In this document: piece by piece, positions 16,681 through 28,743 of the stretch
Layout: every line of letters begins with the position of its first letter
Position numbering within the stretch: position 1 is the first letter of the stretch
Assembly: GCA_963836405.1 (NCBI GenBank)
Contig: CAWIJL010000003.1
Location: forward strand, 186,001 to 250,000
Direction: 5' to 3'
DNA from: CAWIJJ01 sp963836405
GTDB lineage: Bacteria > Acidobacteriota > Terriglobia > Bryobacterales > Bryobacteraceae
DNA: 64,000 bases
Notes under the pieces: model-generated
Told to the model about the DNA's origin: nothing
The model's database searches: none
What the model saw: the letters and a program-made list of their open reading frames with translations, nothing else
Translations under genes and position numbers: made by a program

Positions 16681-18186
16681 GTGACAGGCCCATGCAGTTC
16701 AGAGTCGGTCGTCGCACAAATGGAGAGGATTCTGGCGAGCCAGCGGTTCGAGGCGTCGCCGAGCCTCAGTAGCTTTCTCCGCTATGTGGTAACCGAAACC
16801 CTGGCCGGGCACGGCGGTTCCCTGAAGGAGTACTCGCTCGGGGTCATGGTGTTCGACCGCGGCGAGGCCTTCGATCCCCGGATGGACCCGATCGTGCGGG
16901 TTCAGGCAAGAAACCTTCGAGCTCGCCTGGCCGAATACTACGCCGGGCCGGGAGCCGGCGATCCGGTTCTGATCGACCTTCCGAAACGCACGTACGTTCC
17001 CGTCTTCGAACCTCGGGGGGCTACGACATCGGACGTTCCGGCCGTGGGCGCGCCCCTTTCCGAGGTTGTGCCTCAGCCGGACGCTGAGCCTCCGTCAGCC
17101 GCCATCCCCGGGTCGATCCTGCGGCAGCGCCGTTGGACCGCCTGGGCGTCGGCCATCCTGCTGCTGGTCCTGATTGCCGGCGCGGTCTGGCTGGTATTGC
17201 CCGGAGAGGTGCAGACCGCGGCCCATCAGCCCGACAGCCAGGCCCTTGACCTCTATATCCGGGCGAGGCAACTCATCGACCGGCAGTCGGAAGCCGACCT
17301 TCGTGCCGCCCTGGACACTCTCACCGAGGCGATCCGCCACGACCCTCAGTTTGCGGCCGCCTACGCCAGCATCGCCGAAGCCTACAACGTGCTCGCGCAG
17401 TTCGGCTATGTGGCGCCCGGGGAAGGCATGCAGGCCGCCCGCCATGCCGCGCAGACCGCGCTCAACCTGAGCCCTCTGCTTCCCGACGGGCATACCGCCA
17501 TGGCGGCGATTCTGGAAGCTTACGACTGGAACTGGAGGGCTGCCGAACGCGAATACCGCCGGGCCATTCAGCTCAATCCGTCTATCGCCGCCAGCCATCT
17601 CTGGTACGGGATGTTCTTGAGGGACCAGGGGAGGATCGCCGAAGGGCTGGCCGAGTTGCGCCGCGCGGCGCAGCTCGATCCCTACTCGATTTCTACCAGC
17701 GTGAACCTGGCTTACGGCCTGATGCTCGAAGGTAATTTCGCCGCCGCGGCCCATGAAGCCCTGCACGCCACCCAACTGGCGCCTTCGCTGGTGATCGCGC
17801 ATGTCATTCTGGCGAACGCTTACCGCGCCCAATCGCGCGACGCCGAAGCGGAAGCCGCACTCTCCCGCGCGGCGGAGGCGGCCGGAGACGACCCCCACAA
17901 CCTGGCCACGGTGGCGCGCGCCTTTGCCTGGCGCGGTCGGCAGGAGGACATACGGGCGCTCTACGTCCGCCTGGAAACGCTTGCCAAAAGCCGCTATGTT
18001 TCGCCCTACGACCTGGGCACCCTTTCGCTCGCCCTGGGCGAAGAGAACCGCGCCTTGGCCCAGCTTCAGGAAGCCTTCCGGCAACGCTCGAGCGGCCTCA
18101 TTTTTCTGCGGTATGCCAAATTTGCCAAGAACATCCGGGATCCCCAGTTTCGCCAGCTCATCGAGAAGATGGGCATGTCCAGCTGA
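16681..18186 (+). CDS. Membrane-anchored TPR protein with N-terminal winged-helix-like domain
   Basis: 501 residues from GTG 16681, preceded by a strong purine-rich ribosome-binding site. Residues 1-110 form a cytoplasmic domain with LSSFLRYVVTETLAG and DPIVRVQARNLRARLAEYY, ending LPKRTYVPVF; it resembles the CadC-like or adenylate-cyclase-associated DNA-binding domain common in Acidobacteriota. One membrane helix follows at about 143-165, then at least six TPR repeats (about 180-490) outside the membrane. The design suggests a one-component sensor passing a periplasmic protein-binding signal to DNA. It is 22 bp upstream of the GT2 gene. Function otherwise unknown. Confidence 0.75.
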   Translation: MTGPCSSESVVAQMERILASQRFEASPSLSSFLRYVVTETLAGHGGSLKEYSLGVMVFDRGEAFDPRMDPIVRVQARNLRARLAEYYAGPGAGDPVLIDLPKRTYVPVFEPRGATTSDVPAVGAPLSEVVPQPDAEPPSAAIPGSILRQRRWTAWASAILLLVLIAGAVWLVLPGEVQTAAHQPDSQALDLYIRARQLIDRQSEADLRAALDTLTEAIRHDPQFAAAYASIAEAYNVLAQFGYVAPGEGMQAARHAAQTALNLSPLLPDGHTAMAAILEAYDWNWRAAEREYRRAIQLNPSIAASHLWYGMFLRDQGRIAEGLAELRRAAQLDPYSISTSVNLAYGLMLEGNFAAAAHEALHATQLAPSLVIAHVILANAYRAQSRDAEAEAALSRAAEAAGDDPHNLATVARAFAWRGRQEDIRALYVRLETLAKSRYVSPYDLGTLSLALGEENRALAQLQEAFRQRSSGLIFLRYAKFAKNIRDPQFRQLIEKMGMSS

Positions 18187-18195
18187 GCGTCGCGC

Positions 18196-18207
18196 TATGC
18201 TATTGGC
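18196..18207 (+). promoter_or_regulatory. Candidate -10 element (TATGCT) for the GT2 gene
   Basis: TATGCT at 18196-18201 precedes the TTG start (18208) by 6 nt without any Shine-Dalgarno sequence, the same layout as at ribBA and the GntR/LacI regulator gene. Confidence 0.4.
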
Positions 18208-19056
18208 TTGACGCCGCCGAATACGCCCGAGCAGGAGAAGCCCGAGCCACGCGTCTCCGTGGTGGTGGTTTCCTACAACCGGGCTGCCCTGCTGCGTAAG
18301 TGTCTCCAGTCGATCGAAGCCAGTGCCGGGCGCGAGAAGCTCCAGGTCATCGTGGTGGACAATGGGTCGTCAGACGGTGCGGCGCGGCTCGATTCCGACT
18401 TCCCCGCCGTGCAGTGGATTCGTCTGCCCCGCAATTTCGGTCTGACCAAAGCCTGGAATCTTGGCTGGCGCGCCGCCGACGCGCCCTACGTTTTCTTCTT
18501 ACACGACGATACCGAGGTGGAGCCGGACGCCATTGCGTCGCTCGCTTCGGTGCTCGATGGAAATGCCGACGCGGCGGCCGTCTGCCCCCTGCTGGTGGAT
18601 GCCGGCGGCAACCCGTCGCCGCAACTGGGTTCGCTCCCCCCGTCAGGCGAATGGCGACCGGTCCAGGCGGAAGGGACTGACCCGATTTCGGTTCAATATC
18701 CGCGCGGTGCGGCCCTGATGGTTCGCGTTTTTTACATTCGCGCCATCCGTCAGATCGACGAGCGCTACGGGCAGTTCGGAGCCGACGCCGACCTGGCTAC
18801 GCAGATGCTGCGCGCCTCGCGCAAGATCCTGCTCGTGCCCTCGGCGCGGGTAAGACATTCGTCGCAAGGCGAGTATTCGGCCGAAGAGCGCGCCGACTTC
18901 CTGCTGGCGCGGTCCGTATACCTGGGCAAGTACGAGGGCTTCGGCGCCGGGCTGAAGGCGCGCGTCGCGTCCATCCTGGGTCCGCTGGCCGGGTTTCGTC
19001 TGGGCGAACTGAAGTACACCATCTCCGGGACGAAGATCGACGGCAAGGCCGGCTGA
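18208..19056 (+). CDS. Glycosyltransferase family 2 (rhamnosyltransferase-like)
   Basis: A 282-residue GT-A fold enzyme, TTG start at 18208. Nucleotide-sugar binding is shown by VSVVVVSYNRAALLRKCL and VVDNGSSDG; the metal-binding DxD equivalent is HDDTEVEPDAI. A later segment (YGQFGADADLATQML) matches the acceptor-side region of WbbL-like rhamnosyltransferases. No membrane helices, so it works in the cytoplasm or at the membrane face on a lipid- or cell-wall-linked acceptor. No polysaccharide cluster surrounds it, so the acceptor is unknown. Confidence 0.88.
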   Translation: MTPPNTPEQEKPEPRVSVVVVSYNRAALLRKCLQSIEASAGREKLQVIVVDNGSSDGAARLDSDFPAVQWIRLPRNFGLTKAWNLGWRAADAPYVFFLHDDTEVEPDAIASLASVLDGNADAAAVCPLLVDAGGNPSPQLGSLPPSGEWRPVQAEGTDPISVQYPRGAALMVRVFYIRAIRQIDERYGQFGADADLATQMLRASRKILLVPSARVRHSSQGEYSAEERADFLLARSVYLGKYEGFGAGLKARVASILGPLAGFRLGELKYTISGTKIDGKAG

Positions 19057-19070
19057 TTCCGACGCCGGCC
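19047..19070. other. GC hairpin overlapping the GT2 stop codon
   Basis: GGCCGGC (19047-19053) and GCCGGCC (19064-19070) form a 7-bp stem with a 10-nt loop. There is no T-tract, so it is not a classical terminator; it may stabilise the 3' end or attenuate. Confidence 0.3.
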
Positions 19071-19096
19071 GCCAGACCCGATCCTCCTTCCTGCGC

Positions 19097-19108
19097 GATA
19101 ATTTAGCC
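19097..19108 (+). promoter_or_regulatory. Candidate -10 element (GATAAT) for a leaderless ribBA transcript
   Basis: GATAAT at 19097-19102 is 6 nt before ATG 19109. No FMN riboswitch-like leader can fit, because transcription would start at the ATG. A -35 box is not evident. Confidence 0.45.
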
Positions 19109-20239
19109 ATGCCCTTTGTGCCGGTGGAGGTGGCCCTCGAAGAGTTTCGAGCCGGCCGCCAGATCGTGGTGGTGGACGACGAAGATCGCGAAAACGAAGG
19201 CGATCTGACCATTGCCGCCGAAAAAGTCACCCCCGAAATCATTAATTTCATGGCGACTTTCGGCCGCGGCCTGATCTGCCTCAGCCTGACGGCGGAGCGC
19301 TGCGAGTATCTGCGGCTCCCGTTGATGAGTCCCACCAACACGTCCAACTTCGGCACGGCTTTCTGCGAGTCGATCGACGCCCGCGCCGGGGTGAGCACCG
19401 GAATCTCCGCTTCCGACCGCACCCGCACCATTCTCACCACCATCAACCCCGATTGCCGCCCCTCGGATCTGGCGCGTCCCGGCCACATTTTTCCCCTGCG
19501 GGCCAGGGAAGGGGGGGTGCTGGTGCGCGCCGGCCAGACGGAGGCCTCGGTGGACCTGGCGCGCCTCGCGGGAATGACGCCGGCGGGGGTCATCTGCGAA
19601 GTCATGAACGAGGACGGCACGATGGCCCGCGTGCCGCAACTTGAAGAGTTCTGCGCCCGGCATAAGATGAAGATGATCTCAGTGGCGGAGATTATCCGCT
19701 ACCGCCTGAAACACGAGAAGTTCCTGCGCCGGGCGGCGGAGGGCTGCATCGAAACAGAGTTTGGGGAATTCCGCTCGGTGGCCTACACGAGCGACCTCAA
19801 CCCCGAGTACCATCTCGCACTCGTTCGCGGCGATGTTCGTCAAAAGGAAGGGGTTCTGGTCCGCATGCATGCTCGTTGCATGCAGGGCGACGTGTTCGGC
19901 TCCACAACGTGCGAATGCTCCCGCCTGATCCGCGAGTCGCTGCGGCGGATCGCGGAAGAAGGCGTCGGCGTCCTGGTCTACCTGCATGAGACGGGGCCGG
20001 GATTCCGGGTGGAGAAGAATCCGCTGGGTGAATCCCGGATGGTTTCGCACGGCCGGGACTTCATGCACTACAAAGGAGAGGACGGGCAGCGGCAGTTGCA
20101 GCACGAACACGGCATCGGCGCCCAGATCCTTTCCGACCTGGGGCTGCACACCATCCGGCTCCTCACCAACCATCCCCGCAAAATCGTGGCGCTGGAGGGA
20201 TTCGGCATCGAAGTAGTGGATCAGATACCCGTCTGGTGA
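19109..20239 (+). CDS. ribBA: RibBA-like riboflavin enzyme with altered active sites in both domains
   Basis: A 376-residue fusion of 3,4-dihydroxy-2-butanone-4-phosphate synthase (1-205) and a GTP cyclohydrolase II-like domain (206-376). The first domain has DDEDRENEGDL at 23-33, but the usual RAGHTEA is RAGQTEA, so the metal-ligand histidine is Gln143. The second keeps the zinc cysteines C257, C268 and C270 with canonical spacing (11 and 2), and GIGAQILSDLG. It lacks the RQEGRxIGL loop (here LHETGPGFRV), the VEAN-LGF segment and the catalytic Asp-x-Arg before GIGAQIL, replaced by L330-Q-H332. It may be a RibBX-like protein or a lineage variant. Activity of either half is uncertain. Confidence 0.88.
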   Translation: MPFVPVEVALEEFRAGRQIVVVDDEDRENEGDLTIAAEKVTPEIINFMATFGRGLICLSLTAERCEYLRLPLMSPTNTSNFGTAFCESIDARAGVSTGISASDRTRTILTTINPDCRPSDLARPGHIFPLRAREGGVLVRAGQTEASVDLARLAGMTPAGVICEVMNEDGTMARVPQLEEFCARHKMKMISVAEIIRYRLKHEKFLRRAAEGCIETEFGEFRSVAYTSDLNPEYHLALVRGDVRQKEGVLVRMHARCMQGDVFGSTTCECSRLIRESLRRIAEEGVGVLVYLHETGPGFRVEKNPLGESRMVSHGRDFMHYKGEDGQRQLQHEHGIGAQILSDLGLHTIRLLTNHPRKIVALEGFGIEVVDQIPVW

Positions 20240-20304
20240 TTCGTATGGAACATGGCGTGCGGTTCTGCCGTTAATAATGGAGACAGACTTCCGTCAAGGA
20301 TGAT

Positions 20305-21252
20305 ATGAACGCACGAATTCTTACTCTCGCGACCCTGAGTGCAGCGCTGGTTGCCACGCTGCCCGCCAAAGCAGCCGATTCGCAGCTTCTCAACCTGGTG
20401 ATGCCCGACGCCCGGGTGGTTGCGGGCGTGAACGTGGAGCAGGCGAAGGGAACTCAGTTCGGCCAATACCTTTTGTCCCTGGCTCAGTCCAGCGACAAGG
20501 ACATGCAGCAACTGATCGACATGACCGGCTTCGACCCCACCCGGGACGTACGTGAAGTGCTGGTGGCTACGAACGCAACCACGAAAAACGGAATCGTGCT
20601 CGGCCGCGGGTCGTTCGATGTGGCCCGCATCACGGCCGCAGCCAGGGAACATGAGGCCGTCATCGAAGTGTACAAGGGAATCACGATTCTCGAGGACCCG
20701 AAAGCGACGTCGGGAATCGCCTTCCTGGATGCGACGACTGTAGCCGGAGGCGACTTGGTGAACGTCAAGGGTGCCATCGACCGTTTGAATTCGCCGTCGA
20801 TTCTGCCCGCTGCGTTCATGGTCGAGATCAACCGGTGGAGCAACAGTGAAGACGCATGGGTGGTTTCGAGCGTCCCGACGTCCAGCGTGAAGCTCCCCAC
20901 CGGCGCGCCTAACATTCCCGGCGTCGGAAACAACGCCCTGCAAAACATTCAAGGCGCTGCGGCGGGAATCAAGCTCGGGCCCATGGTTGTGGTCAAGGCT
21001 GAAGCCCAGGCCGACACCGCCCAGAACGCACAGTCGATGGGCGACGCGGTCAAATTGCTGGCCAGCCTCGCGCTGCTCCAGGCCAATGCCGACCCGCTGG
21101 TGAAGCAACTGGCCCAGTCGCTGGTGGTGACGCCGCAGGGCAACATTGTGTCCGTCGAACTCAGCCTGCCACAGCAGCAATTGCAGGAGATCGTAAGGCC
21201 CAAAGCGCGCAATGCGGTTCCTGCCACCCGGCGTCCCGTAAGACGGATGTAA
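20305..21252 (+). CDS. Secreted protein of unknown function
   Basis: 315 residues with a signal peptide (1-23, ending PAKAA). The mature protein begins with a segment about surface or pass-through folding (DSQLLNLVMPDARVVAGVNVEQAK) and alternates helices and strands with few charged clusters; the C-terminus is Pro/Arg-rich. Similar secreted proteins recur in acidobacterial genomes (recollection). AAGGA sits about 5 nt upstream of ATG 20305. It is followed by a good intrinsic terminator. No catalytic motif is recognised. Confidence 0.7.
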   Translation: MNARILTLATLSAALVATLPAKAADSQLLNLVMPDARVVAGVNVEQAKGTQFGQYLLSLAQSSDKDMQQLIDMTGFDPTRDVREVLVATNATTKNGIVLGRGSFDVARITAAAREHEAVIEVYKGITILEDPKATSGIAFLDATTVAGGDLVNVKGAIDRLNSPSILPAAFMVEINRWSNSEDAWVVSSVPTSSVKLPTGAPNIPGVGNNALQNIQGAAAGIKLGPMVVVKAEAQADTAQNAQSMGDAVKLLASLALLQANADPLVKQLAQSLVVTPQGNIVSVELSLPQQQLQEIVRPKARNAVPATRRPVRRM

Positions 21253-21277
21253 GCAAGATCTCCCCTGCGACAACTAA

Positions 21278-21306
21278 AGCCAGCCGTTGCCGCGGCTGGC
21301 TTTTTT
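21278..21306 (+). terminator. Intrinsic terminator after the secreted-protein gene
   Basis: A 9-bp perfect stem AGCCAGCCG / CGGCTGGCT with a 6-nt loop, followed by TTTTTT. The A-run before the stem extends pairing; it may also act for the convergent gene at 21328. Confidence 0.85.
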
Positions 21307-21327
21307 GCTTTCAGTTGACATCGCGGG

Positions 21328-21765
21328 TCACTGCACTTTGGTGGTCTGATGCGCGGCAAGCCGCCACGCGCCGTTCACCTTGACCCAGACGTGGGTCATC
21401 AAAAGCTGGTCGTCGAACGGCCCGCTCTGGTTGGTTCCGTGCATCCGCACCCGCGCCGTCACCACGGCGGCATCTCCGTTGTAGACCCTCACTTTCATAT
21501 TGGTGTGCTCGATGCCTTCGTACTTCTGCCGGTTGCTTGTCAGCTTCGCAAGGTACGATGTCTTGTCGTCGATAATCCCGCTCGAGTGGGTATAGACCAG
21601 GTCGTTCGAAAGCAGGCTCTGGAGTTTGCCCGCATCGGCGGACTTAGCGGCGGCCGCCCATTGCGCCTCGGCGGCCTTCACTTCGTCTTCAACGGCGGCG
21701 AAGCTCGCGGTGGCGCCTGCCGCGGCAAGTACCGTGCACAGCAACAATGTTTTCATGCCAACCAT
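21328..21765 (-). CDS. Secreted NTF2-like (DUF4440) protein
   Basis: 145 residues with a signal peptide (MVGMKTLLLCTVLAAAG, cleaved near FAA). The mature part has the SnoaL/DUF4440 pattern: an N-terminal helix (VEDEVKAAEAQWAAAAKSADAGKL), LLSNDLVYTHSSG, then strands ending in HVWVKVNGAWRLAAHQTT. This cone-shaped fold binds small molecules or serves as a ketosteroid-isomerase-like enzyme; no catalytic pair is certain. I start at ATG 21765; ATG 21756 is equally possible, and neither has a clear ribosome-binding site. Confidence 0.8.
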   Translation of the reverse strand: MVGMKTLLLCTVLAAAGATASFAAVEDEVKAAEAQWAAAAKSADAGKLQSLLSNDLVYTHSSGIIDDKTSYLAKLTSNRQKYEGIEHTNMKVRVYNGDAAVVTARVRMHGTNQSGPFDDQLLMTHVWVKVNGAWRLAAHQTTKVQ

Positions 21766-21851
21766 GTTACGCTGTGTGCCGTAACAATGCACATCGCGGC
21801 GAAGCGCCGCGGCTTCGCCGGATGGCACCGGGCGGCCAAATGCGCGCCTGC

Positions 21852-22598
21852 TTACTTGACCGGGAAGCTACACTCCTTGCCGGGGCAGTCAAGGATCTTG
21901 GGACAGCTATCCCCGGTGCAGGTCATAACCAGGGGATTGATCGCGCGCTGCCCATCGGGCATGAGCAGCAGCCGGATCACTTGCGCGTCCATCGTCTGAA
22001 CAACCTTCAATTGCTGCGTATTTCCATCCACAATGGCTTTAATGGTGGCCAGCAGCAGTTTGATCTCCGCGTCGTGTTTCGAGACGGCCGCCTTCATGTC
22101 CCCGTCGTGCTTGTTGATCAAGAACTGAATTGCGGTGTTGATGTTGTTCAGATCGGTATTGTGTGCGGCCAGCGCCAGGTGATGAGCGTCGAGGTTCTTA
22201 TAGATGGCGACGGTGTTCCGATACCCAGCCTGAATTTCGGCCGCATCCACGTCGCCGCCCGATTGGGCGAATCGTGTCGTCGTGCCGGCCCTGCTCCTGG
22301 CGTCGCTACCTTTTTGCATCAGCTCGACGGCTATCTTGAGCTGATCCCAGTTATTGCTGGACCGGTACAGCCGGTCGAACGCCTGCGGGTCGAGCGAGGC
22401 GATGCGTCTCCGCAGTTCATCCACTTTCCCTGTTTGGCCGTGCTGTCTGTCTAACAGGCCAGTAATCTGGACCAGCAGATCTTTGAGTTCGCCTGCTGTT
22501 ACAGATTGACTACCGACTGACTGCGCCGCCGCGGAAGGCAGCAGCGCGAAACTCATCGCCACGATGGCGGGAATTGCGAGTAGGTTGGTGCGCGTCAC
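21852..22598 (-). CDS. Secreted helical protein with Cys-rich C-terminus
   Basis: 248 residues from GTG 22598. A signal peptide (1-25, ending SAAAQ) precedes a mostly helical body that carries a His/Asn/Asp-rich central part (DAHHLALAAHNTDLNNINTA) and possible coiled coil (130-190). The tail has four cysteines in CTGDSCPKILDCPGKEC, likely two disulfides. A sigma70-like promoter lies just upstream. I do not recognise the family. Confidence 0.65.
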   Translation of the reverse strand: MTRTNLLAIPAIVAMSFALLPSAAAQSVGSQSVTAGELKDLLVQITGLLDRQHGQTGKVDELRRRIASLDPQAFDRLYRSSNNWDQLKIAVELMQKGSDARSRAGTTTRFAQSGGDVDAAEIQAGYRNTVAIYKNLDAHHLALAAHNTDLNNINTAIQFLINKHDGDMKAAVSKHDAEIKLLLATIKAIVDGNTQQLKVVQTMDAQVIRLLLMPDGQRAINPLVMTCTGDSCPKILDCPGKECSFPVK

Positions 22599-22625
22599 GA
22601 CAATTTGGCAGAAGGTAGGTACAAC

Positions 22626-22653
22626 GCTATATCAACGGATTGGATCTCGTCAA
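22626..22653 (-). promoter_or_regulatory. Sigma70-like promoter for the 22598 gene
   Basis: On the minus strand TTGACG (22653-22648) and TATAGC (22631-22626) are separated by 16 nt, and the gene starts about 28 nt further at 22598. The surrounding 100 bp is the most AT-rich stretch in this part of the window. Confidence 0.55.
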
Positions 22654-22750
22654 GGATTTATTTACACTTATTTCTATTTATTCCGGTTTGATTTATTGAC
22701 AGTGGACGGAGAAAGGGGCCGTATCCAATAGGTTGTCGCCGCATCTCAAC

Positions 22751-22789
22751 AAAAAAAGGCGGTCCCGCTTTCGCGAGGCCGCCTCTTTT
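22751..22789 (-). terminator. Intrinsic (bidirectional) terminator after the nifJ/DHOD-like operon
   Basis: A GC stem AGGCGG / CCGCCT with additional pairs is flanked by seven A residues on one side and TTTT on the other. In the minus direction the stem is followed by seven U residues, directly after the stop at 22807. Confidence 0.8.
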
Positions 22790-22806
22790 CACCAACGCTC
22801 CGAAGC

Positions 22807-23819
22807 TTATCTCATCGCGTACGAGCTCAATACCTTCATGTAATTGGCGCGTTCAAACGCACCCGGCTGCGGGACGGCGTTGCGGCTCATGCTGCCCTGC
22901 ATCTGTTTGATCGAGTCGTATTCGTGCTCGCCCATCCAGACCAGCAGTTCGGTCGCAATCGTGTCCAGGTAGCTGATGCCCCGCTTTAAAAGAGCCGAAG
23001 TCATCATCGCTACGCGCGCGCCCGCCATCATCCCCTTCACTACGTCCGTGGCGCTGTGCACGCCGCCCGTGAGGGCCATGTCGGCCTTGATGGTGCCGTA
23101 AATCACCGCGATCCAGTGCAGCCGCAGCAACAACTCGTGCGAGTTGCTCAGGATCAGGTTCGGCACCACTTCGAGCGATTCCAGATCGTAGTCGGGCTGG
23201 TAGAAGCGGTTGAACAGGACCAGCGCATCGGCGCCGGCGCTATCCAGTTTCTTCGCCATGTTGGCCATCGAGCTGAAATACGGGCCCAGCTTCACCGCCA
23301 CCGGAATCCGCACTTCGGATTTGACGGCCTTCACCAGGTCCACATACTTCTGCTCCACCGATTCCCCGCTCACCGTGTCCTCCACGGGGATGTAGTAGAT
23401 GTTCAGCTCCAGCGCGTCCGCGCCGGCCTGCTCCATCTGCTTGGCGTACTGGAGCCAGCCCCCGCGCGTCGTGCCGTTCAAACTGGCGATGATCGGAATC
23501 TTCACCGCCTGCTTGCACTTCACGATGTGCGCCAGGTACGCCTCCGGGCCGATCACATATGCCGTCAGTTCCGGGAAGTGGGTCGTCGCTTCCGGCGAAG
23601 ACCCCTCGGACTCGGTCAGGAAGCGGTCCAGTTCGTCGCTCTCGAGCGCGATCTGCTCCTCAAATAACGACTGGAGCACCACCGCGGCGGCGCCCGAGTC
23701 CTCCAGGCGGCGCACGTTGCCCAGGTCCTTGCACATCGGGGACGACGAGGCCACCAGCGGATTCTTCAGTTTCAGACCCAGGTAAGTGGTCGAAAGGTCG
23801 ATAGTTTTGCTGAGGTCGA

Positions 23820-23823
<4 letters not shown>
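22807..23823 (-). CDS. Dihydroorotate dehydrogenase-like flavoprotein partner of NifJ
   Basis: A 338-residue TIM barrel of the DHODH/PreA family. It has LGLKLKNPLVASSSPMCKD, IPIIASLNGTTRGGW, LELNIYYIP, VAVKLGPYFSSM, and the phosphate-binding ALTGGVHSATDVVKGMMAGA. GTG 23823 overlaps the nifJ stop (GTGA) and is preceded by GGAGG, so the pair is translationally coupled. This 'dihydroorotate dehydrogenase-like' family commonly sits beside nifJ, and probably passes electrons between a substrate and ferredoxin rather than making pyrimidines. Substrate unknown. Confidence 0.85.
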
Positions 23824-27393
<3,570 letters not shown>

Positions 27394-27436
27394 CTCTCCC
27401 CTCCTTACCAGTATTGGATTCACTGCTCTAAATCAG

Positions 27437-27442
27437 ATTATA
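27437..27442 (-). promoter_or_regulatory. Consensus -10 (TATAAT) upstream of nifJ
   Basis: A perfect TATAAT on the minus strand lies 44 nt upstream of the TTG start at 27393, in an AT-rich stretch. The -35 is weak. Confidence 0.45.
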
Positions 27443-27546
27443 AGACTTGTTTGTCGTAAAAATCTACAGGTATTTGGGTCCGAAATCTGTTAAATGTTCC
27501 AAGTCATTGATTTTACAGGGGGAGGTGAGAGCGGTCGGAAGACGGC

Positions 27547-27570
27547 AAAAATGGAGCCTGACTCCTTTTT
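27547..27570. repeat. REP-like palindrome or bidirectional terminator
   Basis: AAAA-TGGAG-CCTGA-CTCC-TTTTT: a short GGAG/CTCC stem flanked by A- and T-runs, in the gene-free 27424-27655 segment between nifJ and the gene ending at 27656. It can terminate transcription on either strand, and its core resembles dispersed REP-type palindromes. Nothing else is seen in this gap apart from the nifJ promoter. Confidence 0.45.
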
Positions 27571-27655
27571 CCAGCCGAAAGCGGCGGGCTCGGGGGTTTG
27601 CGAATGGCGCACGACCCAGACATTCCCGGGCGCCTTTGCCACTTTGTGGTGTACT

Positions 27656-28150
27656 CTACCGGTCTTTCCGCCTGATTGCTGCCGCCTCGTACAGGGGCGG
27701 CCCGACTGGTAGCGCTGCGCCCACAATTGCGCCGCCTGGAAGCCCGAAGAAGATGGCGCCTATTCCCGCAGCCTCGCCGGGGCGGGGATCCTTCGATTTC
27801 GAGTCGATCGCGACCGTGACGAGCGCCCCGACGGCCGCCCCGATCCACATTCCAAGAAACGCGCGCCGAGCCCGCCTGCCCGCCAACCGGACGCGGTATA
27901 CGTCGTCGCGCGCAATCTCCTGACGCGCGCCACCGTACTCGATCACCATCGACTGGTCGTCAATGGAGCGTAGCTTTCCTTGTACCTCCGCGGAACTCAT
28001 CCGCGCGACTGTCAACCTGCTGCCTGTCTTTACTGTGCGGACCAACTGGTCCCAGGAGTGGTTAACCTCCGCGGCCATCGCCCCGATTGGCGACAGGAGC
28101 AAGCATGCGGCGAGAACAAGGAGACGCGCCTCTCTCAATCGATTTCTCAT
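27656..28150 (-). CDS. Exported protein with SH3-like and glycine-rich helical parts (tandem paralog A)
   Basis: 164 residues with a signal peptide (1-26, ending AMAAE). The mature protein has a small beta domain (GSRLTVARM...GKLRSIDDQSMVIEY...ARDDVYRVRL), then two hydrophobic Gly/Ala-rich segments (98-115, 128-150) like glycine-zipper membrane helices. The neighbouring upstream gene has the same architecture and matching positions, so they are tandem duplicates. GGAGG precedes ATG 28150. Probably envelope-located; function unknown. Confidence 0.65.
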   Translation of the reverse strand: MRNRLREARLLVLAACLLLSPIGAMAAEVNHSWDQLVRTVKTGSRLTVARMSSAEVQGKLRSIDDQSMVIEYGGARQEIARDDVYRVRLAGRRARRAFLGMWIGAAVGALVTVAIDSKSKDPRPGEAAGIGAIFFGLPGGAIVGAALPVGPPLYEAAAIRRKDR

Positions 28151-28227
28151 TGTGCCTCCGGTTCACTGGGAGCCGGCCAGCCGCCGGATGAACGCGACTC
28201 GACGCCGCGTTCATCGGCAGCCGGTCT

Positions 28228-28743
28228 TTAGCGGTCCGATGCGACTCGCAGGGTCCGTGTGCGCCGGTCCAGCGTGCGTCCGGCGAAATATCCGCCGACT
28301 GTGACGCCGACGGCCACGGCGGAAAAAGTGGCGACTCCGGCGGCGTCCGAATCCGCGCCGTGCACCGCGATTTCAGCGCCCGCCACGATGCCGAGCAGCG
28401 CGCCAACCACCGAGCCCAGCACCCGCCCCCCGTTGCTGCGATGCTCAATGAGCCGTATTTGCGCCAGCCCGGCGCGCGGGATCGCCGTTTGTCCTTTGGG
28501 ATATCGTGTCGGGTCCGAGGTCCGGCTGACGTCGAGCATCAGCGAGTCGTCCCGCACGCTCAACACTTCGCCGGCCACTGCTCCTCCTCCCGGAAGCGGA
28601 ATCGTGACCTGTTGGCCGGCGATCAGTGTAGCCAGCTCATTCCAGTGAATTTCCGCGGGTTGTGCCGTTGTCTGAGCCAGCATCAGACAGGGTACGCAGA
28701 GCAGAAGGCAGAGTGCGATTCCAAGGCTCATCGCGATCCTCAT
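28228..28743 (-). CDS. Exported protein, tandem paralog B
   Basis: 171 residues with a signal peptide (1-24, ending LAQ). It shares with its neighbour the WNEL start, a beta core (GEVLSVRDDSLMLDV, IPRAGLAQIRL) and two Gly/Ala-rich hydrophobic segments (GGRVLGSVVGALLGIVAG and AVAVGVTVGGYFAG). ATG 28743 overlaps the stop of the upstream EEP-fold gene (ATGA at 28740-28743), so the pair is coupled. The duplication suggests a hetero-oligomer in the envelope. Function unknown. Confidence 0.65.
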   Translation of the reverse strand: MRIAMSLGIALCLLLCVPCLMLAQTTAQPAEIHWNELATLIAGQQVTIPLPGGGAVAGEVLSVRDDSLMLDVSRTSDPTRYPKGQTAIPRAGLAQIRLIEHRSNGGRVLGSVVGALLGIVAGAEIAVHGADSDAAGVATFSAVAVGVTVGGYFAGRTLDRRTRTLRVASDR

